From an uncultured Clostridia bacterium (GTDB taxonomy: Bacteria; Bacillota; Clostridia; Oscillospirales; Acutalibacteraceae): a DNA stretch of 64,000 nt. The position numbers were made by a program, and so were the translations under genes. Location of the stretch: positions 1 through 64,000 of the forward strand of contig CALEII010000013.1 of assembly GCA_937876205.1 (NCBI GenBank), in the 5' to 3' direction. This document shows positions 23,151-31,976 of the stretch, piece after piece; the stretch's first letter is position 1, and every line of letters starts with the position of its first letter. Below the pieces are notes generated by a model. That model had not been told where the DNA came from. It did no database searches and saw only the letters and a program-made list of their open reading frames with translations.

Positions 23151-23723
23151 TTATATAAACACAAGTGCACATACACCGCCTGCAACAGCACCTAATCCGA
23201 GAATAATTTTACCAATTTCATCGGTAATTTTTTCTGTGCGGACAATGACATTTTTCGGTCTATCGGGGTTGATAAATATCTGACAAGGCTGGTCAATTAT
23301 GTATTTTGTGCCTATAAGTCTTGCAGAAACCTGCTGTTTTGATGCACTAGTGTATTCTTCCCCCTCCCAATTGTATCTGAAAACGGGAACAGCGCTGTTG
23401 CCTCTTTTTCCCGTTATACGGCTGTAAAGATATATTGCGGTAAGTTTTTTTGTACAGGTTTTATAAAGAATAATATTGGATATTCCAATAGCGGCAAACC
23501 CAACACCCAAAGCAACAGCAAAAGAAAAAACAATCAGACTGATTTCACCAAGATATGCAGCAACAAAAGAGATTCCGCTTAATAAAACAGAAATAACAAC
23601 AAAGGCAATCTGCTTTTTATTGATAAACTCCTTGTTTTTATTGAAGATAAGTTCAAATACACAAACACCTGCAATAAAAAGAAAACACAAGCCTATAAAA
23701 CAATAATCCGGGTCTTTAAACAT
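23151..23723 (-). CDS. Membrane protein, DUF3592-like paralogue
   Basis: 190 aa from ATG 23723, eight bases after AGGAG. Shares PVFRYNWEGEEYTS and CQIFINPDRP with the 22497 gene, plus matching hydrophobic segments near 5-20, 32-50, 55-75 and the C-terminus. It lies 12 bases from that paralogue and six from the protease gene, so the three form an operon. Function unknown. Confidence 0.7.
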   Translation of the reverse strand: MFKDPDYCFIGLCFLFIAGVCVFELIFNKNKEFINKKQIAFVVISVLLSGISFVAAYLGEISLIVFSFAVALGVGFAAIGISNIILYKTCTKKLTAIYLYSRITGKRGNSAVPVFRYNWEGEEYTSASKQQVSARLIGTKYIIDQPCQIFINPDRPKNVIVRTEKITDEIGKIILGLGAVAGGVCALVFI

Positions 23724-23728
23724 AACAA

Positions 23729-24457
23729 TCACTCCTGAAAAAATACGTTGTTACGATTATTTAAATGCAAATATACTCCATAACCTACCGTAATTATAAA
23801 AATTATAGCTGAAACACTAATAGTTGTTAATATTTCTGTTTCAGGAGCAAACACGCTGAGCATATTAAAAACGGAATGTGTAATTATACACGGCAGAAGT
23901 GATTTTGATTTTATAAAAATCATTACACACATAAAGCCGAAGCCGACAGCACCGACAATCTGACAAATTGTTGGAATAACTTCTGCACCGTTTAAGAGAT
24001 TAACTATGTGCCCGATGCCGAATGTAAGAGATGACACAATAACAGCAGATTTCATATTGTCTTTTGCCATTGCTCTGAAAAGAAAGCCTCTGAAAATGAT
24101 TTCTTCAAGAAAACCGACAAATAACATACTGATGCATTCAAGAATTACAACAGGGACAGTTGAGTCAATTTTAAAGCCTGAAATGACATTCAATAAGCAA
24201 AGAAGCACAAGAGGGATATAATATAATAATTTTTTAACAGGCAACTGACTTTTACATATGCCGTATTCCTTCAATATATTTTCTTTTCTGAGAAACAACA
24301 GAACTGCAGCAGAAAAAATTATAAAAAACGGCAAAGTCAGAACTTTAGTCAGTCCGATTTTCTCCGAAACTGAATCACATACGGATGCGCCGACAACATA
24401 TATGACAATCAGAATTATAGAAAACACCAGATTGTTTTTTCTGTATAACCGTGACAT
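23729..24457 (-). CDS. CPBP-family intramembrane metalloprotease
   Basis: 242 aa with about seven hydrophobic segments. The active-site motifs of the CAAX-protease/bacteriocin-processing family are present: EEIIFRGFLFR (motif 1), FGIGHIVNLLNG (motif 2) and THSVFNMLS (motif 3). Members cleave membrane or prenylated proteins, or give self-immunity to bacteriocins; none of these partners is visible here. Its terminator-embedded promoter lies at 24477-24506. Confidence 0.9.
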   Translation of the reverse strand: MSRLYRKNNLVFSIILIVIYVVGASVCDSVSEKIGLTKVLTLPFFIIFSAAVLLFLRKENILKEYGICKSQLPVKKLLYYIPLVLLCLLNVISGFKIDSTVPVVILECISMLFVGFLEEIIFRGFLFRAMAKDNMKSAVIVSSLTFGIGHIVNLLNGAEVIPTICQIVGAVGFGFMCVMIFIKSKSLLPCIITHSVFNMLSVFAPETEILTTISVSAIIFIITVGYGVYLHLNNRNNVFFQE

Positions 24458-24476
24458 AAATTCACCACCCGACTGT

Positions 24477-24506
24477 ATTATAACATAAAAAAATCACCTT
24501 TAACAA
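24477..24506 (-). promoter_or_regulatory. Candidate promoter of the protease operon
   Basis: TTGTTA (24506-24501), 18-bp spacer and TATAAT (24482-24477) on the minus strand. The -35 lies in the loop of the pfkA terminator. Confidence 0.55.
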
Positions 24507-24514
24507 GGTGATTT
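24491..24514 (-). terminator. Terminator of pfkA
   Basis: AAATCACCTT (minus-strand order) and AAGGTGATTT form a 10-bp stem with a four-base loop, followed by T7 on the minus strand, 11 bases after the pfkA stop. Confidence 0.88.
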
Positions 24515-24524
24515 TCTTAAATTA

Positions 24525-25499
24525 TCAGATTGAAATTTCATGTGCAATTCTGTAAAGGTCAAGATTTATTGAGTTCTTCATATTAAGAGCCTCATAAATG
24601 TCGAAATCCATTACATCTTCCTTCTGCATAGCAACAACCCTGTTACCGATGCCCTTCATAAGAAGGTGAACAGCGTAGTTACCCATTTCACTGGCAACGA
24701 GTCTGTCACGAAGTGAGGGTGAGCCGCCTCTCTGTACGTGACCGAGAACTGTAGCACGGCTTTCAACGCCTGTCTTTTCTTCAATTATCTTTGCAAGGTT
24801 ATCAACACCGCCGATTTTCTCTGAAACACCTTCAGCAACAATGATAATGAAGTGCTTCTTATCGGTCTTCTGTGTTCTCTTCATTCTTTCGATAACGTCT
24901 TTTTCAATATCGAATTCAACTTCAGGAATAAGAATTGATGTAGCACCGATTGCGATACCTGAGTTAAGAGCGATATAACCTGCTCTTCTGCCCATAACTT
25001 CAACAACTGAGCAACGGTCGTGTGACTCTGTTGTATCACGGATTCTGTCTACCATATCCATTACAGTGTTCATAGCCGTATCATAACCGATTGTGTAGTC
25101 ACAGCAAGCAATGTCATTGTCGATAGTGCCGGGAACACCGATTGTGGGAATACCTCTGAGAGAAAGGTCTCTTGCACCTCTGAATGAACCGTCACCGCCT
25201 ATAACGACAACACCTTCAATTCCGTTTGCCTTACATACATCAAGCGCCTTCTGAAGACCTTCTTCAGTCTTGAACTCAGGGCTTCTTGCTGAATAAAGCA
25301 TTGTGCCGCCTCTGTGTATAATATCTGAAACAGTACGAAGATTCATCTCGTACATATCACCGTTCATAAGTCCGTTATAGCCTCTGCGAACACCAAGAAC
25401 ACGCATACCGTTCTCGCATCCTGTTCTGACAACAGCTCTAATGGCTGCATTCATTCCGGGAGCGTCACCGCCGCTAGTAAGCACAGCAATTGTCTTCAT
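24525..25499 (-). CDS. pfkA: 6-phosphofructokinase
   Basis: 324 aa from ATG 25499; an in-frame TTG 18 bases upstream is less likely because it overlaps the GGAGG. MKTIAVLTSGGDAPGMNA is the ATP-site N-terminus; GGDGSF, PGTIDNDI and MGRRAGYIA are the nucleotide, catalytic (Asp in TIDND) and fructose-6-phosphate sites. ATP-dependent type: the Gly after GGDGS region fits the ATP rather than pyrophosphate enzyme. Commits fructose-6-phosphate to glycolysis in the cytoplasm. Confidence 0.96.
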   Translation of the reverse strand: MKTIAVLTSGGDAPGMNAAIRAVVRTGCENGMRVLGVRRGYNGLMNGDMYEMNLRTVSDIIHRGGTMLYSARSPEFKTEEGLQKALDVCKANGIEGVVVIGGDGSFRGARDLSLRGIPTIGVPGTIDNDIACCDYTIGYDTAMNTVMDMVDRIRDTTESHDRCSVVEVMGRRAGYIALNSGIAIGATSILIPEVEFDIEKDVIERMKRTQKTDKKHFIIIVAEGVSEKIGGVDNLAKIIEEKTGVESRATVLGHVQRGGSPSLRDRLVASEMGNYAVHLLMKGIGNRVVAMQKEDVMDFDIYEALNMKNSINLDLYRIAHEISI

Positions 25500-25537
25500 A
25501 AGTGTAAATACCTCCAAGTAAATTGTACATTTATAAT

Positions 25538-25566
25538 ATAATAATATTTAGGTAAATTTTAGTCAA
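25538..25566 (-). promoter_or_regulatory. Sigma-A promoter of pfkA
   Basis: On the minus strand TTGACT (25566-25561), 17-bp spacer, TATTAT (25543-25538), in the gap after dnaE. Confidence 0.75.
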
Positions 25567-25598
25567 TATATTTTTTCGTCAAAAAACTACACAAATTT

Positions 25599-28500
25599 TC
25601 AGTTTTTTAATACAACATTACTATTACCGAGAATATTCTGCAGTTTTCCGTAAAGAGAAGCCGTAACAGATGTGCTGATTCCCGTATGCATATTATATTT
25701 ATCGACATCAGAGTAATAAAAATGAACGGGGGTAGGACCTGAGAATTGAGTAATCAGGGGCATAATCTGTTCAATTTCGGGGCAACCTTCGGAAGGAAGA
25801 CGAAGAAACAGACCTCTTGTGGACTTTTTCTGCTGAGGTTGTGCAGGCTTTTCTGAAACTGCAGGTCTTGCAGGAACCGATGAAGGTTCTGAAGACGCAG
25901 TATCACTATTAAAGCCTGTCGGCAGAGGAATATCTCTCTTCATCGGCACATAATCTGGCGGTGGAATCGGCGCAGAAGAAACAGGCGCTGTTCCGTTAAG
26001 ACGCTCAAGAGATGGCGCAAGAGTAATAGAATCAAGCGATATCTTTGAAGCTGAGTCATCACTGAGTTCAAGTCTACCCTCAATAACAACAATATTGTCT
26101 TCAACAAGTAAATCTGCAACCTGCTCCATTTTTTTCGGAAAAACAACAACCTCAACTGAGCCTGTAACATCTTCAGCCTGTAAAAATGCCATTGTTGTAT
26201 TATTCTTTGTAACTTTTTTCTTTACAGTCGAGAGAATTGTAAGAATTTTTACTCTGTGGCCGTTTTTATAGAACGAAGATTTGTCGTTGACATCTGCTTC
26301 AAGGAGATCGATTATTTTAGCTGCGTGAATTCTTCTTGCATAGTCTTTATATGCAGTCATAGGATGTCCTGACATATAAATACCTGTAGATTCCTTCTCA
26401 AGCTGAAGAATTTCTTTCTCTGAAAATTCGGGCACATCGGGAGCTTCAGGCTCAGATTCCTTTGCAAGCTCCTGACTGATATCAAAAAATCCGAGCTGAC
26501 CTGAAACACTTGATTTTTTTTCATTTTCCAGACTCTCGACAACAACATCCATCATCTTGAGCATCTGATTTCTGTTTGTACCAAGATTATCGAGTGCGCC
26601 TGCTTTTATAAGATGTTCAACACTGCGGCGATTGAATTCCTTGCCGTATGTTCTCTTGCAGAATGAATAAAAAGATTCATACGGTCCTTTTTCATCACGT
26701 TCTTTGATTATAAGCTCAATATAAGACTGTGCAACATTCTTGACTGCAAGAAGTCCGAATCTGACAGCGTTTTCTTCAACTGTAAATTCTTCGCGGGAGC
26801 CGTTGACGTGAGGCGGAAGAACTGAAATACCAAGGTTTATACACTCAGCAATATTTGCAACAAGCTTGTCTGCATTTGAAAGCACACTTGTCAGCATAGC
26901 TGCCATAAATTCACAAGGGTAATGACATCTGAGCCACGCTGTCTGATAAGTAACATAAGCATACGCGGCTGAGTGTGATTTATTAAAGGCGTAAGATGCA
27001 AATGAAGCCATATCATCAAATATAGCGTTTGCCGCTTCTTCGGTAATACCTCTTTTCACACAGCCGTCGCAGGGTGAGCTGCCGTCCGAACCGTCTGAGC
27101 CGTAAAGGAAATATTTTCGCTGTTTTTCAAGAACGTCAGCCTGCTTTTTTGCAACTGCTCGACGGACCATATCAGCGGCACCGAGCGAATAACCTGCAAG
27201 GTCCTGGAAAATACGCATAACCTGTTCCTGATAAACGATTGTACCGTAAGTAACATCAAGAATGGGAGCAAGCTCAGGGGTGTGATACTTGATGTCATTG
27301 GGGTGCGCTCTGTTTTCAAGATAACCGGGGATGAAATCCATAGGACCGGGACGGTAAAGAGCGATAACGGCGATGATATCTTCAAGGCAGTTCGGGTGCA
27401 TATTTATCATAAGTGACCGTATACCTGCCGATTCACACTGGAAAACACAGCTTGTACCGCCGTTCGCAAGCATTTCATAAGTTTCTTTATCTTCAATGTC
27501 AATGTCATAAACATCAAAATCAGGGACTTTTTCACGAACAAGCTTTTCAGCATCTGTTACAACAGTAAGGGTACGCAAGCCAAGGAAGTCCATTTTAAGA
27601 AGTCCGAGAGCCTCAACCCAGCCTTTATAATACTGAGTAACAACAGAATCACCCGATTTAAATAAAGGAACATAAGTATCAACGGGATCACGGCAGATAA
27701 CAACACCTGCAGCGTGCATACCTGTGTTACGAACCATTCCTTCTATTTTCATTGAGATATCAACAAGGTTTTTTATCTGAGGGTCACCCTCATAAAGCTT
27801 TCTGAAATCCTGACTGGATTCAAGAGCTTTTGCAATTGTCATACCAAGGTCACCGGGGATTTCTTTGGTAACAGCCTGAACAAGATTAAGAGGAATTCCC
27901 AGAACACGTCCGACATCTCGCACGGCACCCTTTGCAGCCATAGTACCGAATGTGGCAATCTGAGCCACGTGGTCATCACCGTATTTGCGTTTAACATACT
28001 CAATAACTTCAGGTCTTCTTACATAACAGAAATCTATGTCGAAGTCAGGCATACTTACACGTTCAGGGTTAAGGAAACGCTCAAACAGCAGGTCATAACG
28101 CATAGGATCAATGGCAGTGATACCGACGCAATACGCAGCAATACTGCCCGCACCGGAGCCTCGACCCGGGCCAACAGGAATGCCCACAGAACGGGCATAG
28201 TTAATATAGTCCCAAACGATAAGGAAATAATCGGTAAAGCCCATTGAATCGATAATTCCGAGCTCATAGTCAAGTCTGTCTTTATATTCCTGAGGACCGT
28301 TTTCACCGTATCTTTTTACAAATCCGTCATAACAAAGCTTACGGAAATACTCAAAATGAGTCATTCCCTCAGGCACATCATAATTAGGAAGAATTGAATT
28401 ACCGAATTTAAAATCAACATTGCACATTTCGGCAATCTTGTTTGTATTTTCAATGGCATCAGGATATTCAGGGAAAAGTGCGAGCATCTCTTCACCTGAT

Positions 28501-29237
28501 TTTACATAAAATTCATCGGTTGAGAATCCCATTCCCGTGTCTTCATTTATTGTCTTCTTTGTCTGTATACAGAGAAGAATTTTCTGTATTTCAGCGTCCT
28601 CTTTTTTTACGTAATGTGCATCATTTGTGGCGACAAGAGGAATGTCAAGCTCACGGGCAATTTTTATGATATCGGGATTAGTGCGCTTCTGCTCCTCAAT
28701 ACCGTGATCCTGAATTTCCATATAATAATTGCCTTCACCAAAGAGGTTTTTATACCAGAGTGCAGTGTTTTTTGCCCCCTCGTAATCCCCCTTCAGCAGA
28801 GCCTGAGGAATCTCACCCGCAAGACAGGCTGAAAGACAGATAATATCCTCGTGATACTGTTCAAGTAAATCGTGGTCAATTCTGGGCTTTGTGTAAAAGC
28901 CTTCTGTCCACGCAGCGGAAACAAGCTTTATAAGATTTTTGTAACCGTTTTCATTTTTGGCAAGAAGCACAAGATGATATCTCTGATTATCAAGTCCGTG
29001 CACCTTATCAAAACGTGTTCGCTGTGCAACATATACCTCACAGCCGATAATAGGTTTTATACCTTCAGCCTTACATGCTTTATAAAAATCAATACAGCCG
29101 TGCATAACACCGTGATCGGTAATAGCAATTGCGGTCTGCCCCATCTCTTTTATATGCTTGACAAGAGGCTTCAGACGGCAGGCACCGTCAAGTATTGAAT
29201 ATTCTGTATGAATATGAAGATGTGTGAAATTTACCAT
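25599..29237 (-). CDS. dnaE: DNA polymerase III alpha subunit
   Basis: 1212 aa. Order: PHP domain at the start (HLHIHTEYSILDGACR, ITDHGVMHG), polymerase core with GPGRGSGAGS and the catalytic PDFDIDF pair, a helix-hairpin-helix region (KAGALDNLG), and an OB fold near 1000 (VTGSVEVVVFPKKM). A Pro/Ser-rich linker of about 60 residues near 1085-1145 precedes a final domain of about 60 residues, somewhat longer than typical DnaE. It elongates DNA during replication. The stop is three bases from no other gene; araD lies directly upstream. Confidence 0.96.
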   Translation of the reverse strand: MVNFTHLHIHTEYSILDGACRLKPLVKHIKEMGQTAIAITDHGVMHGCIDFYKACKAEGIKPIIGCEVYVAQRTRFDKVHGLDNQRYHLVLLAKNENGYKNLIKLVSAAWTEGFYTKPRIDHDLLEQYHEDIICLSACLAGEIPQALLKGDYEGAKNTALWYKNLFGEGNYYMEIQDHGIEEQKRTNPDIIKIARELDIPLVATNDAHYVKKEDAEIQKILLCIQTKKTINEDTGMGFSTDEFYVKSGEEMLALFPEYPDAIENTNKIAEMCNVDFKFGNSILPNYDVPEGMTHFEYFRKLCYDGFVKRYGENGPQEYKDRLDYELGIIDSMGFTDYFLIVWDYINYARSVGIPVGPGRGSGAGSIAAYCVGITAIDPMRYDLLFERFLNPERVSMPDFDIDFCYVRRPEVIEYVKRKYGDDHVAQIATFGTMAAKGAVRDVGRVLGIPLNLVQAVTKEIPGDLGMTIAKALESSQDFRKLYEGDPQIKNLVDISMKIEGMVRNTGMHAAGVVICRDPVDTYVPLFKSGDSVVTQYYKGWVEALGLLKMDFLGLRTLTVVTDAEKLVREKVPDFDVYDIDIEDKETYEMLANGGTSCVFQCESAGIRSLMINMHPNCLEDIIAVIALYRPGPMDFIPGYLENRAHPNDIKYHTPELAPILDVTYGTIVYQEQVMRIFQDLAGYSLGAADMVRRAVAKKQADVLEKQRKYFLYGSDGSDGSSPCDGCVKRGITEEAANAIFDDMASFASYAFNKSHSAAYAYVTYQTAWLRCHYPCEFMAAMLTSVLSNADKLVANIAECINLGISVLPPHVNGSREEFTVEENAVRFGLLAVKNVAQSYIELIIKERDEKGPYESFYSFCKRTYGKEFNRRSVEHLIKAGALDNLGTNRNQMLKMMDVVVESLENEKKSSVSGQLGFFDISQELAKESEPEAPDVPEFSEKEILQLEKESTGIYMSGHPMTAYKDYARRIHAAKIIDLLEADVNDKSSFYKNGHRVKILTILSTVKKKVTKNNTTMAFLQAEDVTGSVEVVVFPKKMEQVADLLVEDNIVVIEGRLELSDDSASKISLDSITLAPSLERLNGTAPVSSAPIPPPDYVPMKRDIPLPTGFNSDTASSEPSSVPARPAVSEKPAQPQQKKSTRGLFLRLPSEGCPEIEQIMPLITQFSGPTPVHFYYSDVDKYNMHTGISTSVTASLYGKLQNILGNSNVVLKN

Positions 29238-29239
29238 AA

Positions 29240-29938
29240 TTACTTTCCTTGTCCGTAATACGCATTTGCGCCGTGCTTACGAAGATAATGCTTATCGAGA
29301 AGATATGAATCTATATCGGGAGTATTGCCTTCAAGCATAAATGTATGAAGAGCCATATCAGCAACAATCTCAAGAGTTGCTGCATTTTCTGTTGCTTTAA
29401 CGGGATTCTTACCCCAGGCAAAAACTCCGTGTGAGCGCACAAGCACTCCGGGAACTGCATTTGCATCAAGTCCGTTTTCTCTGAAATGATTGCAGATAAC
29501 AACTCCTGTATTTTTCTCATATGCAGAATTGATTTCTTCTTCTGTAAGGCTTCTTGTACAGGGTACGGCACCATATGAAAAATCTGCATGAGTTGTACCC
29601 AGAGGTGGAATAGATCTGCCTGCCTGTGCAAATGCCGTTGCAAATTTAGAATGTGTATGCACTGCTCCGCCTATATCGGGAAATGCCTTATAAAGCTCTA
29701 TATGAGTGAGAGTATCAGATGACGGATTATACTCACTGTCAATAACATTTCCGTCAAAGTCAACAATAACCATCATTTCCCAAGTAAGGTCAGGATAAGG
29801 CACACCTGAAGGTTTAATAACTATTATATTGTGTTCTCTGTCAACGCCTGAGGCATTACCCCACGTAAATGGTGCAAGACCGTACTCAGGCAAAAGCATA
29901 TTTGCTTTATAAACTTCTTTTTTTAACTGTTCAAACAT
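29240..29938 (-). CDS. araD: L-ribulose-5-phosphate 4-epimerase
   Basis: 232 aa; class II aldolase/adducin fold. GNASGVD, VIKPSGVPYPDL, SSDTLTHIELY and the metal site VHTHSKFATAFA are as in AraD, as is the C-terminal LDKHYLRKHG. Interconverts L-ribulose-5-phosphate and D-xylulose-5-phosphate. No arabinose genes are adjacent, so it may serve ascorbate- or pentose-type routes instead. It sits two bases from dnaE in a probable shared transcript. Confidence 0.93.
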   Translation of the reverse strand: MFEQLKKEVYKANMLLPEYGLAPFTWGNASGVDREHNIIVIKPSGVPYPDLTWEMMVIVDFDGNVIDSEYNPSSDTLTHIELYKAFPDIGGAVHTHSKFATAFAQAGRSIPPLGTTHADFSYGAVPCTRSLTEEEINSAYEKNTGVVICNHFRENGLDANAVPGVLVRSHGVFAWGKNPVKATENAATLEIVADMALHTFMLEGNTPDIDSYLLDKHYLRKHGANAYYGQGK

Positions 29939-29984
29939 TATTTTCCACCTTAAACATATTTTTTCACATTAAAATACAGTTTAT

Positions 29985-30013
29985 ATTTTATATTATTTCA
30001 CTCCTATTTGCAA
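29985..30013 (-). promoter_or_regulatory. Sigma-A promoter of araD-dnaE
   Basis: On the minus strand TTGCAA (30013-30008), 17-bp spacer, TAAAAT (29990-29985). Confidence 0.78.
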
Positions 30014-30165
30014 TAGATTTTTCAAATTCATTATATTTAAGACTATGCGAAAAAATCTGTTCATCATTCGCATTTCAAAGAACACATAAAAGAAATACCC
30101 ACGCCTGAGCTATATCATAACGTGAGTAATTTCAATATTCTTACTTATTATTTACAAGAATTGTG

Positions 30166-30414
30166 CTACTTCTTTCTGTATTTTTCTTTCGTTGCCTGAC
30201 CTCCTCTGATATGCCTCTGCGCTTTGTTGGTATCAAGCACCTTTCTTACTTCTATGTACAGTGACGGACTCGCTCTTTTCAACCGTTCAGATACATCAGA
30301 ATGAACAGTGCTTTTTGAAACACCGAATTTCTTTGCAGTTGCCCTGACTGTCGTATTATTTTCAACTATATATTCACCCAATTCAATTGCTCTCTCTTCA
30401 ACAAGAGTTTTCAA
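30166..30414 (-). CDS. spoIIID: Sporulation regulator SpoIIID
   Basis: 82 aa from a TTG start at 30414, eight bases after AAGGAGG; an upstream ATG at 30441 is on the wrong side of that site. ERAIELGEYIVENNTTVRAT, then AKKFGVSKSTVHSDVSERL is the SpoIIID helix-turn-helix, and HIRGGQATKEKYRKK the conserved basic tail. In sporulating Firmicutes it adjusts sigma-E gene expression in the mother cell. This is strong evidence that the host belongs to an endospore-forming lineage. Confidence 0.93.
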   Translation of the reverse strand: MKTLVEERAIELGEYIVENNTTVRATAKKFGVSKSTVHSDVSERLKRASPSLYIEVRKVLDTNKAQRHIRGGQATKEKYRKK

Positions 30415-30507
30415 AGAAAAAACCTCCTTAATACATATCATTCAATAAATATGATTTCAGAGGCTGAAATATGAATTCTTCAGCTGAACATAATATCACT
30501 CTTTTTA

Positions 30508-30536
30508 TTGCACTGCGAATACAAATATTGTATAAT
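30508..30536 (+). promoter_or_regulatory. Sigma-A promoter of the 30553 gene
   Basis: TTGCAC, 17-bp spacer, TATAAT, ending 17 bases before the start codon. Confidence 0.85.
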
Positions 30537-30552
30537 AACTGTGGTGATAAAA

Positions 30553-31056
30553 ATGAAAAATAAAAATGAGCTTATCTCAAAAGCATATGAACTATTGGAA
30601 AGAGTAACGCCGCTTAGATATGACTGCGGCAAGCTCTGCGGCGGCAGATGCTGTAAGGGGGACGATAATACCGGAATGTGGCTTTTTCCTTATGAAGAAG
30701 ATATTCTAAAAGGTATTGACGGCTTTGAAATAATAGACTGTGACGGAAATATGGGCTATAAAATGGTCGTGTGCAGCGGTTCCTGTAACAGAAAAACAAG
30801 ACCTCTTGCCTGCCGTATTTATCCCTATTTCCCGATGATTACAGAAAACGGGTACGACACAAGAGCTGACATCAGAGGCATATCAGGCTGTCCTGTTTTA
30901 TATAACAATATAAAGCCCGATTATAAATTTATCAGACAGGTCAGAAAAGTCGCAAGGCTTTTTGACCGTGACAAAGAACTCAGAAGCTATCTTAAAAATA
31001 TAAACACTATGCTTGATGAAATCAGCAATTTTGCAGAGGGTATGACAGATGAATAA
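30553..31056 (+). CDS. Cys-rich YkgJ-like protein
   Basis: 167 aa from ATG 30553. The cysteine series CGKLCGGRCC, CSGSCNRKTRPLACRIYPYFP and GCP matches the YkgJ/zinc- or iron-chelating cluster family, whose exact role is unknown (some members are maturation factors). Eight bases overlap the PHP gene, so the two are coupled. Confidence 0.75.
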   Translation: MKNKNELISKAYELLERVTPLRYDCGKLCGGRCCKGDDNTGMWLFPYEEDILKGIDGFEIIDCDGNMGYKMVVCSGSCNRKTRPLACRIYPYFPMITENGYDTRADIRGISGCPVLYNNIKPDYKFIRQVRKVARLFDRDKELRSYLKNINTMLDEISNFAEGMTDE

Positions 31057-31882
31057 ATACATTGATTTGCACACTCATTCAACTTGCTCAGACGGTACAC
31101 TGACACCGTCTGAAGTGGTAAAGCACGCTAAGGATAAAGGGCTTTCTGCAATTGCTCTGACTGACCACGACACAATTGACGGGCTGCAAGAAGCAATTGA
31201 AACAGGAAAAAGAATCGGCGTAGAAGTGATAACGGGGATAGAGTTTTCTGTTGCATCAGACACAGAAATGCACCTTTTAGGGCTCAATTTTAACATCGAC
31301 TGCCCCGCTATAATAAACATACTCGATGAAATGATAATTCAGCGTGATTTAAGAAATCACAAGGTAATTGCATTGCTTGAGGTGCTCGGAATTCACATAA
31401 CAATTGATGACATACTTGCAGAAGCTACTTCAAAAGTTACAGGCAGAAGTCAGATTGCACGAGCAATGATGAGAAAAGGCTATGTTTCATCAAAAACAGA
31501 GGCATTTGACAAATATCTTTCATTCGGTAAGCCTGCTTTTGTAGAAAGAAGCACACTCTCTGCGGAAGATGCTATTGAAATAATACACAAAAGCGGCGGA
31601 AAAGCTTTTCTTGCTCATCTGAATCAGATAGGAAAATCAGATAAAGAGCTTTCGGAGCTTCTGAAATATCTGAAAAAATGCGGTCTTGACGGCATTGAAG
31701 GGTATTACACCGAATATACGGATGATATGAGTATCCGTTACAGAAAAATGGCAGAAGAAACAGGCCTTCTTCTTTCGGGAGGTTCTGATTTTCACGGAAC
31801 AAACAAAGACGGCTATGAACTTGGTGAAGGAAAAGGTAACCTCAGAATTCCTTATGAATTACTAGATAAAATAAGGAAATAA
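31049..31882 (+). CDS. PHP-domain phosphoesterase (TrpH/RNase AM-like)
   Basis: 277 aa. PHP motifs DLHTHSTCSDGT, ALTDHDT, GIEFSV and SGGSDFHG carry the metal ligands. The length and order match the YciV/TrpH group, 3',5'-nucleoside bisphosphate phosphatases that also act on RNA 5' ends. Cytoplasmic. Cotranscribed with the YkgJ-like gene through an ATGAATAA overlap. Confidence 0.88.
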   Translation: MNKYIDLHTHSTCSDGTLTPSEVVKHAKDKGLSAIALTDHDTIDGLQEAIETGKRIGVEVITGIEFSVASDTEMHLLGLNFNIDCPAIINILDEMIIQRDLRNHKVIALLEVLGIHITIDDILAEATSKVTGRSQIARAMMRKGYVSSKTEAFDKYLSFGKPAFVERSTLSAEDAIEIIHKSGGKAFLAHLNQIGKSDKELSELLKYLKKCGLDGIEGYYTEYTDDMSIRYRKMAEETGLLLSGGSDFHGTNKDGYELGEGKGNLRIPYELLDKIRK

Positions 31883-31909
31883 TTCGCTGTCACAATTTGT
31901 TATTTTCTA

Positions 31910-31938
31910 TTGATTTTAATTATTTACTTTGATATAAT
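31910..31938 (+). promoter_or_regulatory. Sigma-A promoter of the oxidoreductase operon
   Basis: TTGATT, 17-bp spacer, TATAAT; start codon 38 bases later. Confidence 0.85.
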
Positions 31939-31976
31939 ATTGTATGTATGAATAATTTTTAAAGGAGATATTAAAA

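Noticed and set aside
26000..28300. Several overlapping ORFs inside dnaE on both strands
   Set aside because: Standard shadow ORFs within a well conserved gene.
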